Below are positions 10,611 to 23,757 of a stretch of DNA of 64,000 nt, one piece after another. A program made the position numbers and the translations under genes. Source of the stretch: Aspidapion aeneum. Lineage: Eukaryota; Arthropoda; Insecta; Coleoptera; Brentidae. Position 1 is the stretch's first letter; each line of letters starts with the position of its first letter. The notes under the pieces were generated by a model. The model was not told where the DNA came from and searched no databases. It worked only from the letters and a program-made list of their open reading frames with translations. Location: positions 67,999,908 through 68,063,907 of the forward strand of contig OY755038.1 of assembly GCA_963576565.1 (NCBI GenBank). The letters are read 5' to 3'.

Positions 10611-13600
10611 ATTTTAATACAAGAAAAACAATGTTTTTAATAACAATAAACCAACCTTATGTAAAACAAAATTATTTGTTAAAAAAAAATATTATTTAAA
10701 AAAATAAAAAAATAAAATTTAATTTTTTTGATTTTATGATTATATCTGATAAATAAGTTTTAGGTGATCTAAAACTAGTTAGACAGTAAAGAACCCACAA
10801 AAGGTTGTCTAACCCAAAAAACGTGTTTGCATAAAAAACAAATTTTAAAACAAAGATACAAGTAAGACATTACAAACACTAACTGAAATATTAAAATTAA
10901 CTACTTTAAGACTTTAAAATATATTTATACCGAATAAAAAAAAATAAGTTTATTTGACAATAATTTATAAAAAATTCAAATACCTTAAGACAAAATTAGT
11001 TTACAATAACGAGAAAAAAAAAACTTTTAGTTGACAATATTTAACAAAAAATTTAAAAAATTTAAGCTGGTTTATTGTTTTCAGTGTAATTATAAAACAA
11101 CCCTACCAGGTTAACACAATAAACTTTAAAACAAACATGGAATACTCTATCGAAACAAAACAAATAACTCATGTGATCGAAAGAACAACTGAAAATAAAT
11201 ACAAGTTAGCAAAAACAAACACAAAATGATACAAAAACTGAAATACAAGTTTTTATCAGTTAAGATTTTAATGATTCAAAAATTTTAATTTTATAAAGAA
11301 AATCAAATAGAACAGATAGAATAATCTCAAATGAAACAAATCCACATGGATTTTTTTTTTAAGTGGAACAAATCGAAATTTAATTTTTTAAATAGAACAA
11401 ATCAAAATAAATTGATTCAATATAGGGCAAATCAAAGTATAATATTTCAATAGAGAAGAAATCAATTAAAAAAAAATAAAGAACAAATATAAATAGAACA
11501 AATCCAGCCAGATGAATATACACATTTTCAAAATTACTTAGAATAAAGCTCCTCCTAGAATTTTTCACATTTTTCCAAATTTTCTTTAAAATTTCTTTCC
11601 TGAAACATTATCTTTTTTTAATGTAAACTTTCTTTTCCATAGATCTTGCTAAATAATTTTTCTTTAAACATGAAAAATATTCTTCCTTTCAAATTGATTT
11701 TCGGTGTGATTTTAGTATGTTTGAAAATGATAAGTTGGGTTTCCATTTTCTAATTAATTTCCATTTCATTTTATTTTACTTTCCAATAAATTGTAAGCTG
11801 GTTTTACACCATTTTCAAAAACTAAGAACAGCAGCAAAACAAAGCAGGTTAATATTGATGTCATTGTTTGAAAATTAGACATCTTTGCTTTAAAATACTT
11901 GACTTAATGTAAGCAAATGTTTTAAAATTTGATCAATTTAGGTTTTTATCGAATTTCATACACACATACACAGGTGGCGATAGACGATTTTAAAGTGCAT
12001 GAATCAAAACAAACAAAATAAAATAATCTTAGTTGATAATAAAATTTTAAATAAAATTATGTCTTATTATATTCCAATTGAAGCGAATGACAAAAAAAAA
12101 ATTAAACAAAAATGACAGTTGATGGTTGCTTCAATCGACTCTTTTTGGTGTTATGAAAAGAAAAACTCTCTTGGGTGACAAACTCATTTCTTATTTTTCC
12201 AAAACTACTAAATAAGAACTACTTAGAGTCCAAGCAGGCAAGGGCTTACTTCGAAAATATGAAAAAATTAATAAAAAAAAAATACTTTAAAATATTTTAG
12301 GTATAACATACTTTTTTTCCAATTTAATAAGTTGACAAAAAAAACAAAAGGTATCTTAAACGATAAGGTTCTTTAGATAACGCAAGACTTAAAATGAGTA
12401 AATATTAAAAAAAAATAATAAAAATAATAATAAATGAAATAATGCTTGCTAATATACGAAAAATAAAAATATATAAATATAAAAACACTGATCTTAGAAA
12501 GACTAACTTTTAAGATAAGTTTTTCCATAAACGATCAACTGGTGATTTAAAGGATTTTATTATTTACACAAAAAGTATACATAAATACTTTTTGTTTATC
12601 ATTAATGGAGCCAATCATGTATAGGCCTTAGTAACAACAAAATTACTTAAAGATGATAATAGAAATAAAAATAGTACAAACATAATAATTTAGGTGTTTT
12701 TGATTAATGCTATGCCTGTGCACTAGCATATCATTTTAATAATGACGTTATAGAGAATATTTTTATATTATCGATTAACTAGGACAGCAAACAGAAAGGA
12801 ACAAACTAACAAAAAAACATTTTTAGAAAAGACAACACATTTTTGTGATTTGACATAGTTACCAAAAGAAAAGTTCTACAAAAACAATTGTACTCATAGA
12901 GTAAAAGAAAAGTGGAGATTTTTTTTAAAAATTATCGAAATTTATCCTCAAAATGGAATTTGCTTGGCTTAAATGGTACAGACTGTATTTAAAGTTCGTA
13001 TAGGCCAATATTTTCCCTTTAGGAAAAAAAAACATAAAAAATAAAATATTGTTTTAATGATAAACAATACAAAAATTCAAAAATAGTTTTACACAATCAA
13101 ATGTTATTAATTTGGATAATATTGATTTTATCAAATTATAATATAATGAGAAGAGAAAAAAAAATAGAAAATAGTATCTTAGCAATGTTAAGATTGCTAT
13201 GATAGTATCCAATTGGATTCAAAAATGACTTCAAAATGGAAAAAAAAATATATATATGTACACAAATCGAAAAATTTTAACCGTTGATGACGTAGTTTTT
13301 AGTCGGTTTATGGGATCTTAGAAAAGCACTGATTAAGAGCAAATGACCCATTAAAAAAAAAAAACAAAGCTTTTTGAAATAATGGACTCTAAAATATACT
13401 ATATATATAATCGATTTTACGTTAATACTTTAACCATTACGTTACGTTGATTTACTATAACACACATATCCATCATAAAAGAACAAAACCAAAAGGAATG
13501 TGTGGATTTTAACAAAAAATAAAATGATATTTTGTTTTTTTTTAAATATTACAAAAATAAAAAAAAATAATTAAAAGTTTACAAAATATCTAAAATGTTC

Positions 13601-16600
13601 TGGTCACTAGAAAAAAAAATTACTTTACCAAAATAATAAAAAGTTAAATATTACACTTTTTCCGTGTAACACAAAAAACAAGATTAAAATTACATATCTG
13701 ACATATGATTGATGCAGACATTATCTGAAAAGATACAATTTACTTCTACTAAAGCAAAGTACAAAAGAGATTAAAGAATAACGGTATAGTTGTCACTTAT
13801 TACGCATAATTAAAAATTACAAAAGTTCTGTACACTTATAGATATAACTGTGGCCATAACGCGATAGAGACACTGTCTCTAAGTCCAGCGATTGTTATGC
13901 CAACTACCAATCTCCACAGCTAATTAGCTATTTTTTTATAAAATTTGTGCTTATGCACTTAGTTTTATGACAATTAGTTTTACGGGTAACATTTTACAGA
14001 AAAAAAAAACAGTTGTTTGCTGTACACTAGAAATTTTTTCTATACAAAGATTTTATTAACATGATTTTAAATATACTCTTCCATTAAGATGTTTTTGATT
14101 AAAAACTTTCTAATTCAAATGAGACTATTTTCGTTAGTCTATAGGTGTTATCACTGCTAAAGCCAAAGACAGTGGTTTTATTTATAAAATTTCAAGACAA
14201 AAGAAAATATATAAATTTCATAATGAAAATATTACCAAATGACATAAAGATTAGCTTAAATGGCTTATCAACCCTATAAAGTAAAAAGAGCAAAAATTTG
14301 ATCATAAAATTTTATAATGAAAGAAAATACTTCTTTATTCTGCTGTTCTTGTCTGTTTTTCCAAACTCTGATTATTTTTTGATGTTAATATCTTTTTTAA
14401 AATATCACTGATAAAAATATAACGGTTTTCATTTGATATGGCATGACTCAAGAGTCGTCTACTCTTTATGGTTGTATCTTCTAGGTTTTTCCTATTCCTA
14501 TACCATTAAACACTAAATTTCTAAAAATCCTAACTTTTAGTTACTATCTCAAATATTATCTAATTAACCTATTTTTTAACCAAGTCAGAAAAATTGTCCA
14601 AATGTCTACCATAAAACCTGTTTTAAAATAATATCCCATCATCACTTCAACACAGGTTCCAAAAACGTATAGTGACTCTTGTATACCAAATCTAAATCAT
14701 GTTTCGTCATAATAAAAAAAATAGGTAGCTACCATTTTAAATTGAAAATTGTATTGTAAAATATAAAATTTATTCAACGACAACGCTTTTGTCTCCCTAA
14801 TTAGAAAACATAAGACACTGTGAGCTCAGCATTTCCGGTTACTGGCCAGATTCCTGAAATTGGAAGATCACAGGTGTGTACAGAAGAAAGAGACTACTCC
14901 AAATCTTCTTGTTAAATAAATTTTCCGGTCTATTGTTTATCCAGTATAACTCAAAAATGAGTTCCCGACATGACGAAATAGAAAATTACCTAGGTCTCCT
15001 ACTGAAATCTACTAGGTGTGACGTCACTGTCTTCATTAACCTACCCTGATATAACTTTTTATTCGTTTCATAGATAAAGTTTTACCTCTACCTTGAATAG
15101 TTTTTCCCTAATTTAAATTCCCATTTTTACAAAATGACTTGACTTGAAAGAAACCCAAAAATCCAACCCATATATTTTTCCGCTGTTTTAGACCAGTTCA
15201 CCTGTAGACCATGTAAGCTATAACATGACGATTATTAATTCAGTAGTTTTCTTGATAAAGATTGGTTAAAACATTTAACTGACTATACCGTAACCCTATC
15301 TTTCAAAATTGAGTTACGATATTAGGAGATACGGCAACAAACAAAACAAATATAGACCAATTGAAAATTTTAATTAAAGGTATACCATTGAAACACCCTC
15401 TCGAGTGGAGAAGAAAAATTCCCTAATTTACTCCTCAGCCTTCTTCTCAATGACTGGGGAGTTTAAAATCCAGCTAAAAACACTCATTCCATAAAAAAAA
15501 CATTTTATAAAATAATCTAAAATATAATGATACAAACAGCGAAAAAATTAATTCGCCCTCGTCTTACAAAAAAAAAACAAAAGAAAAAGAAAACGCGACG
15601 ATTCCACTTGGCGAATTATTATTGGTCTATTGTTTTATAACATTCCTTATACATCAAAAGATGCATATAACAAACACAGATCCATTTTGCCATACCATAT
15701 AGCCATATCAAAGTTACGTTAAAAGAAAATTCTAGGACGCTTTAATTCAAAAATACTTCCCTCTCACATATTTACTCAACAGATAGTAACAGACTTTTGT
15801 CATTTATAAAAATATCTCAAAAATTACCAAACAATTTTAGAACAAATAGTTTTTAAAAACTCTCAACTTGATGTTTTGGTCATTTACAACCCAATACAAA
15901 ACAATATATATCCTGAAAATAAAAATATTAATTAAGTAAAATTTTTGAGGGAAGTCGAAGAATCGTAGACCTCTACAGTTGTTGAATGTCATGGTCTTCA
16001 CCTATAAAAGAAAACGAAGTTATAGCACTAATTTTATACATGGTTTTAACAAATATAATAAAACTTTTTCTTTAAAACATCATTTAATGAATGTATTATG
16101 CTTTTGACAAAGTGTTTAGACACTATTATTTTTCTTTTCATTAAAATCGGTCTCGTAGTTATTAAAAATTAAAACAAAATTATAAAAAATTTAAATGAGT
16201 GCTCATAAATTACGAGGATTAGATAATAATTAAAAACTTTTTAGGCGAATAAAACAATAAAACCTCTACAAATGCAAAATTTTAAAAAAGTTAAAATGCT
16301 AAGGCATTACTTAATTAATTTATGTTATATATGTCTATGTAATGATAGACAGGCTTGCTTTTGCAATGCAAGAGAAAAAATATCTTTAGTGTCAAAATTG
16401 CAAATATTGAAACAAAAAAAAACTTAAAAACTCAAGACAAAGATTGTCCTTTTTGACATCGACGATCTAATCTAAAAACTCAAAAGAGAGATTGTCTCTT
16501 TTGACTTTCAGATTGATCTAGGATCTAGATTAATAATTTTTTTATAGGTTTTTCAATACGTGTGTGGCTTGAGCCATTACGAAAAAAAAAATTAAACTTT

Positions 16601-16675
16601 TTGGCAAAGAATGGGTAGGGGTTAACTACCTCTAATTCAGAAAAATTTATCGTTTATTTAAACAACTACACTTTC
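10611..16675. other. Interior of giant LTR element, no genes seen
   Basis: About 6 kb of very A+T-rich sequence with many A-runs on the plus strand and frequent stops in all frames. The 62-codon frame at 11,380-11,568 is low complexity. The only structured item I noticed is the hairpin at 13,852-13,901. Confidence 0.6.
13852..13901. repeat. Hairpin in the element interior
   Basis: TAGAGACACTGTCTCTA (13,865-13,881) is a perfect palindrome with a one-base centre. The outer words GGCCATAAC and GTTATGCC extend the pairing to about 50 nt. Possible RNA stem; function unknown. Confidence 0.5.
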
Positions 16676-17056
16676 CATTCCATTCCAATGGAAAGTGTCG
16701 AAATAGATGCAATAAAAAGATCAATGAGAATATCCAGAACTGATCATATAAGAAATGAGATCATAAAAGAAAGAATGGGAATCGAGGGAAGCGTAACTGA
16801 TGACATCACTAAAAGGCAACTGATATGGTATGCCTATGTACAACGGATGAACGACGAAAGATTACCAAAACAGGTCCTAGAATGGCAACCAATAGGGCGC
16901 AGAAAAAGAGGGCGTCCTAAACTGGAATGGTAACAGTCAATCCAAAGATCAATGAGTCAAAAAAAAAAAACCTGACGGAAGATCACTGTCATGATTGAAG
17001 GAGGTGGAGAATAGGCGTCGGACAACGTAGAAAGACGTTCTAAACCGACATAGTAG
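16676..17056 (+). pseudogene. LINE 3' end fragment (RT C-terminus)
   Basis: The frame from 16,688 to 16,933 contains RSMRISRTDHIRNEIIKERM, then RQLIWYAYVQRMNDERLPK and GRRKRGRP. This is the C-terminal tail of the same LINE family as 3028-6262, whose minus strand has QRMNDERLPKQILQWNPTG. The noncoding tail also matches (GTGGAGAATAGGCGTCGG against GTGGAGATTGGGTATCGG) and ends in a TAG-rich tail. A 5'-truncated insertion now carried inside the giant LTR element. Confidence 0.8.
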
Positions 17057-20000
17057 TAGTAAACAACTACTGTATAGAGTAAGTCCAACTACAGCAAAAT
17101 AGTAATAACACATTTTAAAAAAACAGTCTTTTTAAAAAAAAGAAAGTAAGCTCTGATGATAATTGCATAAAAATTATATTTTATTTAAACAGGATAAGAA
17201 GATTACAAAAGTTAGGAAAGAAACGAATGTACTAAATCTTTTGGTTACCAAGATATTTACGTACGCAAGTTATTATATTGCTACGACAACTACAGTATAG
17301 AATCTCTGTGTGTAAATAACTTAAAACTTTTGAGATTCAGTGCTATTTACATATGCTAAGAATATCCTGGATGTATGTATCTATCCAACATTTTCTTGGA
17401 ACACAAAGAAAAAAACGAATGAATACTAAAAAAAGAAAGAAAACTTAAATTCGTTGGACACTAACACAAGGTGCGGTCAAAACTGTGAAGTAATTCGATT
17501 AACTGTGCAGAGAAAACTTAACTGAAAAATTATAGAACTTTATGCTATGCTTAGCTAAGAAGGCATTGTGTTATTAGCACTATTCAAAAAAAAACATACA
17601 GTACGAAGTACGAAGTAGGCCTGGCAAATAGACTTTTCTTTTGGGCTACTTTTTGTTAGCAGTTGATAAAGATTACTATGATCAAAAAAAAAATACATTA
17701 ACAGATAAAACAAATCAAAATTATCGAACGAACATTTTCACATATCTTTTAAATCTTAACATGAACAAAAAAAATACTAACCAATAGGTTTAAGTTTTAG
17801 TAATTATCTTAAACAAACATGAAGGGTTAAAAGCTCAAATAACACGTTTAAGGTTAACAAAAATAGAAACAAAAGGTCTTAATTACTTCATGGTCTAATT
17901 TATAAAAATGAAATATAGTTTTAAAAAAAAATGATAGATAGAAATTTATGTAAGCTGTTTCAGTACCCCACTGTACACACGGGTCTAATGTGTAACACTG
18001 TAAATTACTCATTTTTTAACGTTTTACACGACGTGGTAGAAACTCATTGTTTTGCCAATATACTTATACATTAACTTAGTAGCAAAATTTTAAGAAGAAG
18101 AATGATCTAGATTTTACGAAAATGTACTTGTCAACTGCAAAAAGTTTTTATGCAAAACATATGATATAAAGTTTTCATATATATCAAAATACCAATTTTT
18201 TTTAGTTTGTAAATAAAAATCTTATATCTATTTTTTAATTTAACGCACAAAAATCGTCACATGTGATGTAGTTACGAGAATATTAGGAATATTGTACATA
18301 AGCCATTGTTGTCTAGAGTTAGCTGGACAACTCAAAAATAACCGACCGACCTTAATGAAATTTAAATCAAGGAACTGCATTTCTCCCTATAGATCTTTGT
18401 TTGAAAAATATAAATATAAACCTTAGTATTCCCAAATGAAAAGTCAAAAATTGGACCCCCGTGAGCTTTCAAGCTAGCCACGGAAAAATATGAGAGAAAC
18501 AAAACTTTTGTTTTCACGAAAGCTTGTTTGATCTATAAATTCAATATCATAGTTTAATTGATAGATACCGTAAAGTTAAATGTGAATAGATGCGTCAGAC
18601 GCGGATCTACAGGAGGGTAAAGAAAAGTGAAATTTCCCTCCCAAATGTTAAAATATATTTGTTTTGGACACACATAATACACTGGTCTGGACAATATGCA
18701 AAATAGTTTTATGCAATATTTATTATAATATTTCCTTCCCCAAATAAAATTCCGATACGCCACTGTTATTTGTACAGACTAACGAAGTAGGCTACGAAAG
18801 GTTTTTTCCCAGATGTGTGTTTATTTTTAAAAATTCCAGACCATTTTTTGGTGCACTTGAATCAATAGAGCCCTTTCTATACAAAACGAGCCATGTGTTT
18901 CTTCCAAAATTATGAAGTGGTCTTGAATACTTTTATAGCCTGTAAATTGATTTATGGGCCAAGACGTTTTAACTTCGAAATAATAGGTCAAAATTTTAAA
19001 AAATATTTAACGGTTTTTAAAAATTAAATACAGTTCAATAATAAAAAAAAAATATGAAAAAAGTTTTACCATACTTAAATTGATTCAAGCAAATATACAG
19101 GGTATCTTTTTGCAACGGTATTTGCAATAACTTTCAAAAGTTGATTTAGTTTTTCAAAATAGTTTATTTGCTTGAAACAAGTTTTTATCATTAAAAGTCA
19201 ACTAATTATGTCTCATTTTCTTACTACATCACATCCTATCTAATGATTATCAACCAAAGGGTTTTACTTTTGTTGTTTGATTTTAATTAATTTTATAATT
19301 AAGTTAGCTTATTGGTTATGTATAACCTAAATTTCCATATTTCCATATTGCGTTTTCTCTTTAACCAGTCTTTAATTATTAAATGGGAATTATGATAAAT
19401 TTATTTTAATAATTATTATTTATGTTAAATAATATTATTTTTAAGATTATGTATAAAATTATTACTAACTCAAAATAAACGAGTTTTTATTTTAGGAAAA
19501 ATATCAAATACCTTTATGCAATTTCAAAGGTCAAGTCAAATTTAGAAAAATAGACTGATTCATCATTATCCTTGGTTAAATTTTAGAAACAATTATTAGT
19601 ACTTCTCTTATATAGTATGGAAAAGGAACTGCTAAGCAATCTTTTAGGTTATCTGGTGTTTTGGTGTAAACCTATATATTACATCAAACATGGTACTTTG
19701 GTCTTATCGAATTTATTTATTTAAATTGTTTATATTTTTAGTTATTTAAAATATGCTACTTAATTTGTATATATTTTAATAAAAATCAATAATGTACCTA
19801 TATAGTCATAAAGACATGGACATGACCTGTAAACTTGGTCTTTTTAATAAAAATTACAAGAAAATATCTTCTAGCTTCAGATTAATCAAAACGATTTCAC
19901 TGTCACCAACTATAGTGACAACAAATTATCGTTGTAAAACAAGCAAAAACGGTTACGAAGAACCTTTACTGTGTTAGGACATTGATTTGTGGCTTTCTTT

Positions 20001-20090
20001 AGCCTTATGCAATGAAAATGCTATGAGATTATGTTTTTTTTTTCCAAAAATTACTGTATGGCTTTACAAAATATTATTTCATTTAAGACA
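17057..20090. other. Interior of giant LTR element, no genes seen
   Basis: A+T-rich, no convincing frame. It contains the foldback fragment at 18,447-18,545. A 69-codon minus frame at 18,763-18,554 and a 61-codon plus frame at 19,792-19,977 match nothing I know. Confidence 0.55.
18447..18545 (+). repeat. Fragment of foldback element 2
   Basis: TTGGACCCCCGTGAGCTTTC, then CAAGCTAGCCACGGAAAAAT and GCTTGTTTGAT match 1893-1995 with small deletions. A relic carried inside the giant LTR element. Confidence 0.7.
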
Positions 20091-20340
20091 TGGTCGATAG
20101 CACCAATACATTTGTTAAATCGATCGACTTTCTGTCAAACAAATGTATTGTAAACTGGATACCTTGGGAAAATAAAAGAGGTAGTGGAAGACTACAAATA
20201 AGATGGGCGCACGATTTGAAGAAACATGCGGGAACTAGATGGATGAACACGGCGTCATACAGGAACGAGTGGAAGATATTGAAGGAGGCCTATATCCAAA
20301 GATGGATCGAAGAAGGCTAAATAAATAGATAGATAGCACC
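20091..20340 (+). pseudogene. Second LINE 3' end fragment
   Basis: From about 20,165 the frame reads RGSGRLQIRWAHDLKKHAG, then TRWMNTASYRNEWKILKEAY and QRWIEEG, ending in TAA at 20,318. This R-W-x-D-D/L...W...A-x-x-R-x-x-W pattern is the usual C-terminus of another LINE type, distinct from the GRRKRGRP family. It is followed by an AAATAGATAGATAG tail. The word GATAGCACCA occurs just before (20,096) and just after (20,331), a possible target duplication of a 5'-truncated insertion. Confidence 0.7.
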
Positions 20341-23300
20341 ATTCTTTTTAAAAGGTAATGAATGTACTGTTAAAATTACCAATGCAAAACTTGTTTAATT
20401 ACCGTGCGAATAAATACCTAACTCAAAAATTACTGTCAAAAAATTCACACACATTATGCATAGAAAAATAAGATCTTCACTCTTGTTATTAGACAATAAA
20501 ACTAGTGGTAGTTTATAACAAATAATGTTTAATTACAACTTGCGCAATGTCAATCATTGCTCTAGGTGACATTTTAGTGTAAAATACAGATGATAAAATA
20601 AAGTATTCCTACAAGGACTTTATAAATAAAAATTTTGACTCGATCTAAAATATGTACTGAGATAAAAGCTTATGGGCAGTTCTCAATAGGTAATATAGTC
20701 CTTTCTTAAGTTTAGTTAACGTGTTTTGACTTTTAAGTTAATTGGTGGATAATTTATTTATCTTTTCAGTAAAGTTATTATTCTATACAATGACATACGA
20801 ATAAAAAAATAGGATGAAACTCTCTCTAAATAGGCTAAGTTGTGTTTTAAGATGGTAACTAGTAAACCGATATGGATGCCATTTTTAATTTTTCTACAAA
20901 AAAGGTTTAGTTTTCTGTTAGGTTAACGTTTTGATTTTTGAAAATATGAAAAATAACGTACATTTTTCGCTAAAGGTGGTTATTTTATTGCTTTGATTTA
21001 AAATAGGTCGAATTTTCTTAATATCCTTTCTTAGGATATAACTTTAGATTTTTTTCGAAAAAAATAGGTCTTCAAAGTTAGACATGTACCAAATTTTAAT
21101 GTTGACAAAGATCAGTACTTTTTTTTCATAATATGAGCTTTTTATCAAACTCCCTAATCATTTTTCTCTTTCTACATCATGGTTTTAACTCAGAATGATC
21201 TATTTGGTAATAAGTCGTTTTAGGTTTTAATTTCAAAGGTGTTAATATTTAATAAGATATTTAAGTGTGATGAGTTCATTTATTAACATAAATAGTTAAT
21301 TACCTAATTACTTCGCATGTAGCGGATTAATTCCTTTAAGGGCAAAGATAATGACAAAATAAAGCAAAAATAATTTTATTGTGATTTTTCCCAAAATCTA
21401 CATAATAATTAAGAAGAGACGATAAATTAGTTTACGACTTTACAAACAAAAATCCGAAAGTTTTTGTTCGGACCCTCTAGTTATCTTTACCTGAATCATA
21501 GAAAATTGAATGAAGGGTTCTACATAGGTTTTTCCATTTCATAATATTTAATTAGGTATACCATTATGCAAAAATGGCTTGACAATAACTTACGATAATA
21601 AACGACAATATACTTTTAATTTAATTAAAAATATTATGAAACGAAATTCACTTGATTACCTACATGTTAGTGAAAGAAAATAAATAAAATAAAGTCTCTC
21701 TCAAAAAAACCAAAAAAAATATACAGGAGATTTTTACATTTACCTCACTTTACTTAAAAGCTGTGAATTTGCAGATAGTGCTGATAATATCCAACTTAAG
21801 AAAAAAAAATCAAATTTTTCTTTTATGAAAAGAATAATACGTACTTTAATAAGAAAATTATAAAGCAAAAATAGTTCGACAGGTACGTCGTTTTAAAGAA
21901 TGCTATGTTTGAATGCTATGTTTTGTAACATAAAACGTAAATTTTTATTTTTAATTTGATAATATTTGAATAGAATCGATATTTGCTGTGGCTACATTTA
22001 TTTAGTCCATGGTTTTAACAATTTAGTGTTTTTTTTTTTAATTTTGAAAGATTTACTTGTGGACCTTATAATAAAGAAATTTCTCATAATCGACAAAGTT
22101 GTTACTGAGATACAAAGAAATCAGTTAGTCATGTTTATTTTCCAAAAAGAAACTTGTGTGTAGTTTGGAAAATAAAATACATTTTGAAAATCTGGATATA
22201 TAAAAATATAAAATTTGAAAATACTTCGTGGTTCATTGGTTTGAACTTGTGGTAAATCTCAATCATATATGTATGATATAGAGAGAACAAAAATTACAAA
22301 ATGACAAAAAAAAAACATCTATCACATATTCTATACAATATATTGCTAGTAGCTAGGTCTGTTTTTTGAGTTTATCCTGACCAGATACTTTACAAATGTC
22401 CTGTAGCACAAATCTATGAGAGATGAAATTTCCATAATGATTGCAAATAGACTATAGCAGAGGTATGCTACCCACGCTTGCATGGAAAAAGTAGTTAGCA
22501 ATTATAAATTTTAAAGTTATGATGCAATATCAATGAAAAATTACTTGAGATTAATTAATTACACCATTTTGGATACTTAGATGGTCAAATAATTTGGCTT
22601 AGGTACTTTTTGCCAAGTGAAGTTTTAGGTATTAAACAAACAATAAAACCAAAATAAAGTTGAAATATCGATATCTACGAAGAAAAATACTTATAAAAAC
22701 AATGTTATAATGACTTAACATAAATTTTTTGTATTATTTATACAAAAAATGTTATTAAATATTAATAAAAAAGGTTTAATGGTTCAAAAAAAAACAAAAA
22801 AAACTGTTATTAATGCAATAAAATAAATAAAAAATATCCTCCCTTCGTTATATTTGACGGGTGTCTTCAAAAAAATCAGTGGTTTGTTAGAGGAAGGGTT
22901 GGCAATTATTGTTTCAGCCAACTAATCAAAAATAAAGAGTTGCAATGGACTCTTTTTTTGTGTTTTTAATAAAAGATTCTTAAAAAATTCAGCTAGAAAG
23001 ACAAAATAGGCTTTAATGGCAAGAGAATTATAAGTTTAATGAGACTTTATTTTAACAACACTGTGCTACAATTAAGACAAAATAATGGACTCTTTTATCC
23101 ATTTTGTTTAAATAATGTTTTGATGGAACAATTTTAAAGTTTACCAACGAGTTTTGGAGTTAAAACTCAAATCTAGAGTTCAGTAAAGCTTTATTAAGGC
23201 AAAAGGTTGATCCTTTCGCATGCTGGAGAGTCCGTCCTCCAGATAGAAATGGAGAGCATTTTTTTTGCTGGCATATTTGGATAGTATTTAAACTTAACTT

Positions 23301-23740
23301 TTCAATAAAAAATATTCTACCAATTTATCTTTTAAAAATTTAAAGTGATCATATATCAATAGAAAAATTGTCATAACATTGACATTTTCCTTGTATTTAC
23401 TGTTTCAAGGACAAAAAATATTCAAAAATATTAAAAAATTCATAAAATAATTGTAACACAGATTATAACGTTAGTAAATTAAACAACGAAAAACAGTTAT
23501 GGCACATCTTCCAACAAATTAGTTTTGGTTTCCAAAAACTAGACAAGACTATTTCTTTTAAAACGAACAATTTTACAAAAATTTCCTTTAGTTTTTCCAA
23601 CAAAATATTACCAATGGGTTAACTAAAGTACTACTGAGTTTTTCTCAAACTTTCAACATAAAATTTTCACAAATTTTCCAAAATTTTTCCCAAATTTTCC
23701 AAAATTTTTTCACAAATTTTCTAAAAACTAAATTACCCTG
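20341..23740. other. Interior of giant LTR element, no genes seen
   Basis: A+T-rich, here richer in T on the plus strand. Near the LTR (23,600-23,730) is a short tandem of AAATTTTCC-type words. No gene supported. Confidence 0.55.
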
Positions 23741-23754
23741 AACTACTGACACCA
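23741..23754 (-). promoter_or_regulatory. Candidate primer-binding site of the giant LTR element
   Basis: On the minus strand, three bases after the 5' LTR end, TGGTGTCAGTAGTT begins with TGG, as expected for pairing with a tRNA 3' CCA end. The tRNA was not identified. Confidence 0.5.
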
Positions 23755-23757
23755 CTT

